A stretch of 64,000 nt of DNA from Planctomycetota bacterium (GTDB taxonomy: Bacteria; Planctomycetota; UBA1135; UBA2386). This document shows, piece by piece, positions 37,571-45,860 of this stretch (position 1 is its first letter; the number at the start of each line of letters is the position of its first letter). Location: assembly GCA_020848735.1 (NCBI GenBank), contig JADLHO010000124.1, forward strand, positions 1-64,000. Direction: 5' to 3'. Made by a program: the position numbers and the translations under genes. The notes beneath the pieces were generated by a model that saw only the letters and a program-made list of their open reading frames with translations, was not told the DNA's origin and did not search any database.

Positions 37571-38059
37571 ATGTCGCGACCGCAGAGCGCCGCCGTCTCT
37601 CGTCCGCTCGCCCGCCTCGCCCTCGCCGCGCTGGCCCTCTGCGCCTGCGGTGCGCCCGACGCCACGCGCGACGCGCGCGACGCCTTCGTGCGCTTCCGGA
37701 GCGCGGTCGCCGGCGGCGACCGGGACGCGCTGCGCGACCTGCTCACCGCCGAGTCCTTCCCCGCGATCGACGAGGTCCTCGGCGCCGCGGGTCCGCGCTC
37801 GAACCGCGAACTCGAGATCGCGACCGTGCGCCCGCGGGGCAGCGGTCGGGTCGACCTCACGGTGGTCGAGACCGACGGCGATGCGGAGCGCTCGGTCTGC
37901 GTCGTGGTCCGCGAGGGCGGCCGCTGGCGCATCGACCTGGTCGAGAGCGCGATCGCGACGCACGGCACCACCGCGGGCGCGGGCTTCGACCTGCGGCCCG
38001 GCGCGGATCCGGCCGTCATCGAAGATGCGGTGATGCGGCACGGTGCGGGGATCCGCTAA
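37571..38059 (+). CDS. Putative lipoprotein
   Basis: A 162-residue protein with a lipoprotein signal (LALAALALCACG, Cys at about residue 26). The body (RDAFVRFRSAVAGGDRDALRDLLTAESFPAID, then RSVCVVVREGGRWRIDLVESA) follows the pattern of SnoaL/NTF2-like or DUF4878-like small alpha+beta domains. ATG 37571 is chosen over an overlapping ATGA at 37560 because only this frame gives the lipobox. It lies 7 nt after the ABC ATPase gene and 27 nt before trxB. Confidence 0.72.
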   Translation: MSRPQSAAVSRPLARLALAALALCACGAPDATRDARDAFVRFRSAVAGGDRDALRDLLTAESFPAIDEVLGAAGPRSNRELEIATVRPRGSGRVDLTVVETDGDAERSVCVVVREGGRWRIDLVESAIATHGTTAGAGFDLRPGADPAVIEDAVMRHGAGIR

Positions 38060-38086
38060 CGTGCGCGGGTCGTATCCCGCGCCCTC

Positions 38087-39025
38087 ATGACCGACGCTCT
38101 CAAGACCCTCATCCTCGGCTCCGGACCCGCCGGCTACACCGCCGCGATCTACGCCGCCCGCGCCAACCTGGCGCCGGTCGTCCTCGCCGGCAACCAACCG
38201 GGCGGCCAGCTCACCATCACCTCGGACGTCGAGAACTACCCCGGCTTCCCCGAGGGCGTGATGGGCCCCGAGATGATGGAGATGTTCAAGCGCCAGGCGG
38301 AGCGCTTCGGCACGAAGGTCGAATACGAGCTCGCGGAGAAGGTCGACCTGAGCCGGCGCCCGTTCCGGGTCTGGACCAACGCGGAGAAGGAGTACCGCAC
38401 GCAGTCGCTGATCGTCGCGACCGGGGCCTCGGCGCTGTACCTCGGTCTCGAGAACGAGAAGAAGCTGCAGGGCCGCGGCGTGTCCGCGTGCGCGACCTGC
38501 GACGGCTTCTTCTTCAAGGGCAAGAAGGTCTACGTCGTGGGCGGTGGCGACTCCGCCTGTGAGGAGGCGAGCTTCCTCACGAAGTTCGCGCGCGAGGTCC
38601 ATCTGCTCGTCCGCCGCGACGCGCTGCGCGCGAGCAAGATCATGCAACAGCGCGTGCTCGAGCATCCGAAGGTCACGGTCCACTGGAACACGCAGGTGCT
38701 CGACGTGCTCGACGTCGCGCAGGGCAAGGTCACCGGCCTCCTCCTCGAGGACACGAAGACGAAGGCGCGCCGTCAGGTCGATGCCGAGGGGCTCTTCCTC
38801 GCGATCGGCCATCGCCCGAACACGGAGCTGTTCAAGGGCATGCTCGACCTCGACCCGGTCGGCTACATCAGGACCGTGCCCGGCAAGACGGCGACGAACA
38901 TCGCGGGCGTCTTCGCCTGCGGCGACGCACAGGACAGCTACTACCGCCAGGCGATCACGGCCGCGGGCACCGGCTGCATGGCCGCGATCGAAGTCGAGCG
39001 TTGGCTCGAGGCGCAGCACGCCTGA
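38087..39025 (+). CDS. trxB: Thioredoxin reductase
   Basis: A 312-residue low-molecular-weight flavoprotein that reduces thioredoxin with NADPH. FAD-binding GSGPAGYTAAIYAARA is at the N-terminus, the redox-active Cys pair CATC at residues 135-138, the NADPH-binding GGGDSACEEA next, and the C-terminal FAD contact GVFACGDAQDSYYRQAITAA. Length is normal for TrxB. A TAACGT hexamer lies 25 nt upstream of ATG 38087. No thioredoxin gene lies nearby; the single-Cys DUF255 protein is about 20 kb away. Confidence 0.95.
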   Translation: MTDALKTLILGSGPAGYTAAIYAARANLAPVVLAGNQPGGQLTITSDVENYPGFPEGVMGPEMMEMFKRQAERFGTKVEYELAEKVDLSRRPFRVWTNAEKEYRTQSLIVATGASALYLGLENEKKLQGRGVSACATCDGFFFKGKKVYVVGGGDSACEEASFLTKFAREVHLLVRRDALRASKIMQQRVLEHPKVTVHWNTQVLDVLDVAQGKVTGLLLEDTKTKARRQVDAEGLFLAIGHRPNTELFKGMLDLDPVGYIRTVPGKTATNIAGVFACGDAQDSYYRQAITAAGTGCMAAIEVERWLEAQHA

Positions 39026-39056
39026 CCGCGAACCCAGGCAACGGAGCCGCACGACG

Positions 39057-40700
39057 ATGGCCGAGGCCGGACGCCCCTACACCGCTCACGAACGCCGGCT
39101 GCTGGCGCGCCACTTCTCGCAGGTCGATCCGCGGCCACACGCCGACGTGTTCGTCGTCCGCGAGCTTCCCGGCGAGGTCGCGGCGACGCTGAACGGGGTG
39201 TACTCGCGCAGTCCGCTGTCGATGCGCGACAACTTCCTCGAGCGCTTGAAGAAGGGCCTCGAACTCGCGGGCAGGGACTTCGAGGCGACCGTGGACGCGA
39301 GCGAAGGCCCCGCACAGGACCTGCTCAGCGAGCTGATGGCCGACCGCTCGGGTCAGTTCCTCAAGACCTACGCCATCGACCACGGCCACAACTCGCTGCG
39401 CGAGGGCTCGATCGTCCATCTCGCCGTCGAGCGCGTCTCGCAGCTCGTCACGCGCTTCGTACAGCGCGAGCGCCGTTGCAGCTTCGAGGAGTCGTCGACG
39501 CGCTACATCTCCTTCTCCGCCGAGGACCACTGGCGCGACCCCGACGTGGTCGCCGCCGGTGGCGAGGTCCTGGCCGCCTACGACGAGATCCTGCGGATCA
39601 CCTTCGCGCTGTACCAGACCCTGAGCGAGGCGCTCGCGGCGCACCTGAAGCGGACCCGTCCGCTCGCCGCGGGCGAGAAGGAGGCCCCCTGGTTGCGCGC
39701 GCTGAAGGCCGAGGCCTTCGACGCCGCGCGCTATCTCCTGACCCCGGCGATCCAGACCAAGTGGGGCATGGTCGTCGACGCCCGCACGCTCGCCGACGTC
39801 GTCGTCGAGCTCCTGAGCCACCCGCTTGCCGAGTTCCGGCTCGTCGGCGAACGCATGCGGGACGAGGCACGCCGCGAGCTGCCCACGCTGCTCGCCCACG
39901 CCGCGCGGAACGAGTACCTGGGCGCGCAGTACGAGGTCCTGCCCGAGCTGGCCCGCGAGCTCGGCGCCGGCGGGAGCCCGGGGCCTTCGCAGCCGCAGAC
40001 CGACCTGATCGCGTGGGACCGCCGCATCGACGTCCGCCTGCTCGCCTCGCTCGTCTACGAACACGACGACCGTCCGCTGGCGGCGATCGAGCGCGCCGTC
40101 GAGGTCCTCGTCCCTGCCGAGCGTGCAGCGCTGCTCGATCGCCTGATGGAGAAGCGCGGACCGCGCGACGCCCTGCCCTTCGCGTTCGAGGGCGCCGCCC
40201 CCTTCGAGTTCGAGAGCCTCGTCGACTTCGGCGCCTACCGCGACATCGGCCGCCATCGCAAGGGCATGCAACAGCAGCAGCGGCTCACCACGGCGCACGG
40301 CTACGTCGTTCCGCCGCTGATCGAGCAGGCCGGCCTGGCTGCCCCTTACCGCGCGACCCTCGACCGCGTCGCGGAGCTCTGGCCCCGGATCGCGAGCCGC
40401 TTCCCGCTCCAGGCCGGCTACGTCGTGCCCTTCGCGTTCCTGCAACGCGTGCGCATCGTCTTCGACCCGCGCCAGGTCGGCTACTTCGTCGAGCTCCGCT
40501 CGGGACCCGAGGGCCACTTCGCCTACCGCAAGGTCGCGCTCGACATGCAGGCCCACGTCGAACGCGTCGCCCCGCTCTTCGCGCGCTACGTGCGCGCGCA
40601 GAAGGGCGAGGCCTTCCTCGGCCGCATGCAGGCCGAGCAGGGCGCCGACGAACGCCGCATCGAGCGCATGCGGCGGGCAGGAGATCTCTCCGGGGCCTGA
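39057..40700 (+). CDS. Doubled ThyX-like (FAD-dependent thymidylate synthase family) protein
   Basis: A 547-residue protein, about twice the usual ThyX length. The first half contains GHNSLREGSIVHLAVERVSQ and RERRCSFEESSTRYISF, aligning with the ThyX block RHRxxSxxxxSxRY but with Glu in place of the central His. The second half has RDIGRHRKGMQQQQRLTTAHGY, keeping RHR but losing the Ser positions. So neither lobe carries the full motif. Such doubled proteins are annotated as thymidylate synthase in several phyla, but activity is uncertain. ATG 39057 follows GGAG. No thyA is present in the window. Confidence 0.85.
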   Translation: MAEAGRPYTAHERRLLARHFSQVDPRPHADVFVVRELPGEVAATLNGVYSRSPLSMRDNFLERLKKGLELAGRDFEATVDASEGPAQDLLSELMADRSGQFLKTYAIDHGHNSLREGSIVHLAVERVSQLVTRFVQRERRCSFEESSTRYISFSAEDHWRDPDVVAAGGEVLAAYDEILRITFALYQTLSEALAAHLKRTRPLAAGEKEAPWLRALKAEAFDAARYLLTPAIQTKWGMVVDARTLADVVVELLSHPLAEFRLVGERMRDEARRELPTLLAHAARNEYLGAQYEVLPELARELGAGGSPGPSQPQTDLIAWDRRIDVRLLASLVYEHDDRPLAAIERAVEVLVPAERAALLDRLMEKRGPRDALPFAFEGAAPFEFESLVDFGAYRDIGRHRKGMQQQQRLTTAHGYVVPPLIEQAGLAAPYRATLDRVAELWPRIASRFPLQAGYVVPFAFLQRVRIVFDPRQVGYFVELRSGPEGHFAYRKVALDMQAHVERVAPLFARYVRAQKGEAFLGRMQAEQGADERRIERMRRAGDLSGA

Positions 40701-40727
40701 TCGTCGGATCGGGCGATCCCAGCCCCA

Positions 40728-42359
40728 TCAATCGAGGACGACGCGACAGATCTGCTCGCCCGTCCCCGGTTCGACCACGAGCGGTTCCTCGACCGGTGTG
40801 GACGGCCAGCGCGAGAACCTCGCCCGACATCGCAGTGGAACCGGCAGGCCGATCGACCCACCGCTGCGGAACCAGGGGATGACGCAGAGGGATGCTCCCT
40901 GGTCGTCCACCAGCACCAGCTTCACCGGCGACAGTTCCGCGCCATCGCGGTCCTGGATCTCGAACCGCACGAGGCGGAAGGGCGACCGGACACGCACCAC
41001 GACGCGCGTCACCTCGTCCGGCAGGATCCGGACCGATCGCGGTTCGAGCTCGATTCCCTCGAGGAGCTCCCTGCCGTGGATCGAGTATTCGCCGACCGGG
41101 ACGGGCTGCGCTCCGCTCGCCAGCGGCAGGCGCGCCCACTCGTGCGGACCCGTCGGTGACAGTTTCTGGAGCGAGAGCCGAAGCCCTTCCAGCGGCGCGC
41201 CGTCGGGCCCTTCGACGCTCGCCTCGATCGTTCCGAGGGCCGAGCCACTCGCAGCCGCTGGATCGAGCTCCTCCACGTGACTCGGCACCTCGTCCCAACG
41301 CCAGACGCGGATGGGCTTCGAAGTCCACCCCGTTGCCCTATCGAACCAGTACAGCACCGCATGGAGTTCGCCGCGCTCGAGATCGGCGAGGCCAGACCGA
41401 TTGACGGGCCAGAGGAACAGGCGGTCCTGCGCACCGAGCTCAGGGCGCAGCAGACGCTCCAGAGTCGCCACGGCGTGCTGCTCCTCGAACGGCGAGGTCC
41501 CCGCCTGCGAGCGCATCACTTCCACGCGGTGAATGGCCTGTCCCTCCACCCGCACGGCACAGCCGACGAGCAAGGCGACCCGAAGCCCGCCGATCGCCGC
41601 GCCGGTACAGTACGGGCCGCGATCCTGGTCATGCACGGTCGCGAGGTAGCCGCTCCAGCTCGCGGGCCGTACGTCGAAGCAGCCCGGCACCATCGCCGGG
41701 AACTCCGCAAGGCCACCATCGCGCGAGGTGGCCGCATGCAGCGCAGCCTGCTCGGCACCGAAGGGCACGATCTCCTCCAGGTCCGGAACCTCTGCACCTT
41801 CGACCAGTCGACGCGATGCGTGCAGCACGACGCCGCTCAGCGGCCGACCCAGGAGATCCTTGACGCCGGCGAACAGGGAGACACCGCGCCCCAACTCTGC
41901 GCGACAGGCCCTGGACCCTGCCTCGACTGAACCCGACCACGCTCGGTAGCCCTGCGCTGCGACGGCGACATGAGCCGCTTCGGCCGGCGCCGAAACGACC
42001 AGTCGTCCCCGATCGTCGGTCGAGCCCAGTGCCTCCTCCGCGAGCAGGTACCGCCGTCTGGTGGACTTCACCCAGACCCGGGCACCTCCGATCGGCTGCG
42101 CAGTGCCGGCATCCACCACCTCGATGATCAGCTCTGCCGCCGTGTCCATCGGGGCTGCAAACCCGACGCGTTCTCCAGTGACCGGAGTGGAGGGCGCTCT
42201 GCGACTTCGGTGATCGGCGTCGTGATCGAAGCCGGCCCCGTGGTCAGGGAGATCCGGAACTCCGTCTGACTTGCGAGTACAGAGGAACACGAGCGACGAC
42301 AAGACGAGCACGCCGAGGAATGCCACGACCCCCGGCAACCTGCGACGATGCGCCTCCAT
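40728..42359 (-). CDS. Membrane-anchored protein with carboxypeptidase-regulatory-like domains
   Basis: A 543-residue protein with a signal anchor at about residues 8-27 (LPGVVAFLGVLVLSSLVFLC) and an exported body of Ig-like or CarboxypepD_reg units: ELIIEVVDAGTAQPIGGARV, SLFAGVKDLLGRPLSGVVLH and IEASVEGPDGAPLEGLRL. No catalytic motif is seen. ATG 42359 shares one base with the stop of the upstream Cys-rich gene (TGATG), so translation of the two is coupled; upstream in-frame residues overlap that gene and are rejected. Similar in design to the protein at 4693-6195 and in gene order to the pair at 1199-2619. Confidence 0.75.
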   Translation of the reverse strand: MEAHRRRLPGVVAFLGVLVLSSLVFLCTRKSDGVPDLPDHGAGFDHDADHRSRRAPSTPVTGERVGFAAPMDTAAELIIEVVDAGTAQPIGGARVWVKSTRRRYLLAEEALGSTDDRGRLVVSAPAEAAHVAVAAQGYRAWSGSVEAGSRACRAELGRGVSLFAGVKDLLGRPLSGVVLHASRRLVEGAEVPDLEEIVPFGAEQAALHAATSRDGGLAEFPAMVPGCFDVRPASWSGYLATVHDQDRGPYCTGAAIGGLRVALLVGCAVRVEGQAIHRVEVMRSQAGTSPFEEQHAVATLERLLRPELGAQDRLFLWPVNRSGLADLERGELHAVLYWFDRATGWTSKPIRVWRWDEVPSHVEELDPAAASGSALGTIEASVEGPDGAPLEGLRLSLQKLSPTGPHEWARLPLASGAQPVPVGEYSIHGRELLEGIELEPRSVRILPDEVTRVVVRVRSPFRLVRFEIQDRDGAELSPVKLVLVDDQGASLCVIPWFRSGGSIGLPVPLRCRARFSRWPSTPVEEPLVVEPGTGEQICRVVLD

Positions 42360-42631
42360 CACTGGCAACTGCAGATGCGGTACGACTGCCCCGGTTCTGC
42401 GTCGTTCTTCTCGCAACTCCCAGGCAGACACAGCAGCGCGCCGTTGCAGGTGAGTCCGTCCGGAAGGGGATCGCCATCGGTGTAGTACATCGTGCAACCG
42501 CTGCCCCCGGTCACCGTCACGGGGACGCCGCGATCGGAGTCCCGAGCGCCCACGGTAGGCGAGTTCACCGGCGCGATGAGCAGGGCCAGAAGTGCCAGCA
42601 GGGCGACTGAAACAGAGCCTGGGTTGATCAT
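42359..42631 (-). CDS. Small secreted cysteine-rich protein
   Basis: A 90-residue protein with a Sec signal peptide (about 1-22, VALLALLALLIAPVNS) and six cysteines in the short mature part (GGSGCTMYY, LTCNGALLCLPGSCEKN, ICSCQ), so probably disulfide-bonded. No family recognised. ATG 42631 is preceded by a good GGAGGA ribosome-binding site at 9 nt. It is coupled by a one-base overlap to the anchored protein gene. The arrangement repeats that of the pair at 2.0-2.6 kb, and here too a simple-sequence tract (G9) lies upstream. Confidence 0.72.
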   Translation of the reverse strand: MINPGSVSVALLALLALLIAPVNSPTVGARDSDRGVPVTVTGGSGCTMYYTDGDPLPDGLTCNGALLCLPGSCEKNDAEPGQSYRICSCQ

Positions 42632-42661
42632 CGTGAGAGTCCTCCGCGGGGCCGGAAGCTA

Positions 42662-42670
42662 CCCCCCCCC
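42662..42670 (-). repeat. G9 homopolymer upstream of the Cys-rich gene
   Basis: Nine consecutive G on the minus strand, 31-39 nt before ATG 42631. It is flanked by ATGACTTTGTT upstream and TAGCTT downstream. If these served as -35 and -10, the spacer is 14 nt at present. A C9 run also occurs at 16165-16173, so a run of nine is not unique. Confidence 0.9.
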
Positions 42671-42776
42671 AACAAAGTCATGCAGTCCCTGCCGGCACCC
42701 TTGGTACTGATCGCCCCCGGGTATCGAGAGTCCGTCGTTCGGTCGCAGCCCGCGCAGGAGACTGCCGTGGTCGCCT

Positions 42777-44882
42777 TCAGCGCAGCAGGACGTCGACCGC
42801 GGTCGAAGGCAGACCGTCGAGCTGGCCGAGCGAGGGCTGCACCCAGGCCGCGAAGGTCATGCGACGGCCGGCGAGCGCGAGCGGCAGGCTCGGCAATCCG
42901 CTGAGGTCGAGACGGGGTCGGGCGCGGCCGTCCTGATCGAGCACGCCGAAGAAGCCGACGAGCTCAGGCGACCAGACGAGCATGCCGAAGACCTCGGTGA
43001 GCGGGTCGACGACCAGCGGCAGCACGCCACCGGGCAGGATCGTGCCCGGGCTCTGTCCGGTCAGACTCGCGGCGACGAGGTAGTGCCAGCCGGCGCGGCC
43101 CTGGTCGCCGTCGAGCACGAAGTCGATCGGCGCCGGTGCATCGAGGACGAGTTCGTCACGCGTGGCACGCAGCGAGAAGGTCGCGGCGGGTCGCAACGGC
43201 AGATCGAGCCAGCTCGCGTCGGCACCGCTGCCGTGCAGCACGTCGACGATCGACGGCACGAAGAGCGGCACCGCAATGAGGCCGTGCAGGTGCGGCGCCT
43301 CGGTCAGCCAGTGGTTGCGCAGCACGAGGCGCAGCGTCGTGCCCGCGGGCAGGCGCGCCGAGATCGGCGAGAGCGTCACGTCGACGTCGCGCGCTTGCTG
43401 CGGCACCGCATCGAGCACGCCGCGCGCACCGTGCGCGAGCATGCGGAACTCGCTCGCACCGGGCTCGCGGGCGAGGAGCAGCGCCGCGAGCGTGAAGCGT
43501 TCCGCCTGCGGAGCGACGCGGAGATGGACGGCGGCCGCGCCGAAGACCGATGCGGGGTTCGCGAGCACCACGTCGAAGGCGCGCTCGCTGAGCGGCATCG
43601 CCGCGAGCACGGCGGCGAGCTCGCGCGAGGCGAGGTCGTTCATCCAGCGCGCGGCGTCGTAGCCGGGCGCGACCTGGTGCTCGATGCGCGTCGGGACCCC
43701 GGCGATGGGCGGCTCGATCGCATCCAGCGCACCGGCGTCGGTGGTGAACCAGCGCGTGGCGCCCGGTGCGCCGACCGGCAGATCGGCGTCGAAGTCGCGG
43801 TGCCAGAGCGATTGGCTGTCGTCGTGCGTGGTCGGATCGAGCGGCAGCGCGGCGGAGAGCACGCGCGCCTCCTGATCGACGCCGTTCGGCTCGTCCCAGA
43901 GGAAACGCTCGAGCCAGCGCAGCGCGAGGCTCTTGCGCTCGCGGTCCTCGGCGAAGTTGTGCGGCACGCCGTGACCGGTGGTCGACGCCAGGAGCCGCCA
44001 CGGCGTCGTCGGCGGGAGCCGGTGCAGACCGTCGAGGACGAAGCCGACGTCGCAGATCGCGTCGTGCCAGGCGTGCGCGAAGAGGATCGGCACGGCGCTC
44101 GTGCCGAGCTGCGTCGCGATCTCGCGACCCGGTTCCGCGCGCATCGCCGACACGAGGCCCGCGGGATCCTGCGCGAGGAAGTGCTGGCGCACGAGGTTCG
44201 CGATGCTCGTGTCTGCGGCGAAGAGCTGCGTGTTCGGATCGAGGGTCGCGGTGTCGAGCGCGATCGTGCTGAACAGCGTGCCGCCGCGCACGGTGTGATC
44301 GATGGGTTCGGCCGCGTAGTCCGAACCGACGACGCAGGAGATCGCGGGGAACAGGATCGTGCCGCGACCCGGCACGGTGAGGGGCTGGCCCGACTGCGCT
44401 GCGGCCATCCACGCGTGCACGCCGCCCTGGCTCACACCGATCACCGCGACGCGATCGGCCGACACGCTCGTCGCATGGGCCGTCCGCACGTGCGCGATCT
44501 GCTCCGCGAGGTCGAAGCGCTCGTTGCCGCCGTAGATGGTCGTGCCGGTCGACTGGTTGTGGAACCGCGTCGAGGCCTGGCCACGCACGTCGTAGGCCCA
44601 GACGGCGAAGCCCAGCGACGCGATGCGCTGCTGGAACTCGAGCTCCTGGTCGCGCGAGGCGCCGAGGCTGTGCACGCGCACGACGAGCGGCCAGCCGCAG
44701 CTCGGCGGGGCATCGATCGGACGGATGAGCCGACCTTCTGCCACCACGCCGTCCCGATAGGTCACGAGCTCCTGGGGCAGGGTCTCGAGCGTGAAGCCGC
44801 TGCGGGGCGGGACCGGTCGGGGGCACTGCGCGGCGACCGCCGCGGCGAGCACGAGCACGGCGAGGCTGTGGATGCGGATCAC
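42777..44882 (-). CDS. Secreted S15/CocE-like alpha/beta hydrolase with shared C-terminal domain
   Basis: A 701-residue exported protein with a signal peptide to about residue 19. Residues about 30-330 form an alpha/beta-hydrolase of the X-Pro dipeptidyl-peptidase (S15)/CocE type: RVHSLGASRDQE, AVWAYDVRGQASTRF, nucleophile Ser151 in VIGVSQGGVHAW, acid in HAWHDAICDVGF and His in TTGHGVPHNF. A jelly-roll-like region follows (to about 590). Residues about 595-701 (LVAASLTGQSPGTILPGG) share the pattern of the M64 and 24124-25398 protein C-termini. Start GTG 44882; the longer frame upstream is non-coding. A TACCAT hexamer lies at 44928-44933. Confidence 0.82.
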   Translation of the reverse strand: MIRIHSLAVLVLAAAVAAQCPRPVPPRSGFTLETLPQELVTYRDGVVAEGRLIRPIDAPPSCGWPLVVRVHSLGASRDQELEFQQRIASLGFAVWAYDVRGQASTRFHNQSTGTTIYGGNERFDLAEQIAHVRTAHATSVSADRVAVIGVSQGGVHAWMAAAQSGQPLTVPGRGTILFPAISCVVGSDYAAEPIDHTVRGGTLFSTIALDTATLDPNTQLFAADTSIANLVRQHFLAQDPAGLVSAMRAEPGREIATQLGTSAVPILFAHAWHDAICDVGFVLDGLHRLPPTTPWRLLASTTGHGVPHNFAEDRERKSLALRWLERFLWDEPNGVDQEARVLSAALPLDPTTHDDSQSLWHRDFDADLPVGAPGATRWFTTDAGALDAIEPPIAGVPTRIEHQVAPGYDAARWMNDLASRELAAVLAAMPLSERAFDVVLANPASVFGAAAVHLRVAPQAERFTLAALLLAREPGASEFRMLAHGARGVLDAVPQQARDVDVTLSPISARLPAGTTLRLVLRNHWLTEAPHLHGLIAVPLFVPSIVDVLHGSGADASWLDLPLRPAATFSLRATRDELVLDAPAPIDFVLDGDQGRAGWHYLVAASLTGQSPGTILPGGVLPLVVDPLTEVFGMLVWSPELVGFFGVLDQDGRARPRLDLSGLPSLPLALAGRRMTFAAWVQPSLGQLDGLPSTAVDVLLR

Positions 44883-45052
44883 AGGTGCGAGGCGGGGCGG
44901 TGGACCGGGCAGGCGCGAGCGGGCGGGATGGTATCGCACGATCGGACACGAGCGCCCGGAGCCTGGCGCACGATCGGAATCCCCGATCGCGCGGGAGCGT
45001 CGCCGACAGGGTCCGAGTCGCGGGCCCGCGGCAGCGGCGCGCGTCGGCGGTC

Positions 45053-45793
45053 TCAGAGCACGCCGCGCGCGAGCTCGCGCCAGGCGCCGACGTCGGGCGG
45101 CAGGCCGACCCGCAGCAGGCGTTCGGGGACGCCGAGTTCGATCAGCGCCGCGCGCGCGGGCTCGTCGTCGACCAGGACGAGCCGCGCGCTGGCCAGGCCC
45201 TGCGCGATCATGTCGAGACGGTTGAGGAAGGCCGTGCGGTGCGGGAAGGGCGAGAGCCCGCGGAGGGGGCGACACAGCGTCGCGAGACCGGCCTGCAGCG
45301 CGCCGAGGCCGACGGCGCTCCGCCCGCGACAGCAGGCCGCACAGCGCCTTGCGTCGCGCCACTCGGAACAGGCCGCACCCTCGCGATCGACCAGCGAGCC
45401 GCGGTGGCAGAGCACTTGCGCGATCGGCGAGGCGACCACGATCGGCGGCACGCCGAGCCGATCCGCCAGCCAGGGGAGCAGATACGAGTTGGCGCCGCCG
45501 AACCCGAGGACGAGGACGAGGTCCGGTGGCTCATGCCGGAGCGCGGCGCAGAGCGCGCGTTCCCTCGGGATGTCGACGAGCTGGGCTTCGACGCTGCGGA
45601 AGGCGGGCGGCCGGGAATCCGCCTCGATGAGCTCGATGCGGGGATCACCCAAGCGCGCGGCCTCGCCCGGCGGCCCGAGCCAGCTCACCCGCTCGCCGGC
45701 CGCGAGCAGTCCGCGGGCCAGCGCCGCGGCCGTGCGCCGCGTCGTCTGCTCCCGTTCGCCGTCGCCACGGGGACCGATGAGCAGGACGTGCAT
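45053..45793 (-). CDS. Glycosyltransferase-like N-terminal domain protein with Cys cluster
   Basis: A 246-residue protein resembling only the acceptor (N-terminal) Rossmann domain of GT4 enzymes: HVLLIGPRGDGEREQTTRRT at the start, LVLVLGFGGANSYLLPWLAD and a Cys-rich loop CSEWRDARRCAACC, like the metal-binding loop of many GT4 proteins. The donor-binding half with E-x7-E is missing; the frame closes at 45053. It may be a truncated glycosyltransferase or work with a partner. ATG 45793 lies 9 nt after TATCTT. Confidence 0.65.
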   Translation of the reverse strand: MHVLLIGPRGDGEREQTTRRTAAALARGLLAAGERVSWLGPPGEAARLGDPRIELIEADSRPPAFRSVEAQLVDIPRERALCAALRHEPPDLVLVLGFGGANSYLLPWLADRLGVPPIVVASPIAQVLCHRGSLVDREGAACSEWRDARRCAACCRGRSAVGLGALQAGLATLCRPLRGLSPFPHRTAFLNRLDMIAQGLASARLVLVDDEPARAALIELGVPERLLRVGLPPDVGAWRELARGVL

Positions 45794-45802
45794 GGGGCCG
45801 CG

Positions 45803-45808
45803 AAGATA
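45803..45808 (-). promoter_or_regulatory. -10-like TATCTT, 9 nt before ATG 45793
   Basis: TANNNT hexamer spaced for a near-leaderless transcript; divergent from the FIST promoter 34 nt away. Confidence 0.45.
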
Positions 45809-45842
45809 ACCCGATGCGCTCGCGAGCCCGAGCGCGTCGACC

Positions 45843-45848
45843 TACCAT
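45843..45848 (+). promoter_or_regulatory. -10-like TACCAT, 12 nt before ATG 45861
   Basis: TANNNT hexamer for the FIST-protein gene; the predicted leader is about 5 nt. Confidence 0.4.
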
Positions 45849-45860
45849 CCCGACTCGACG

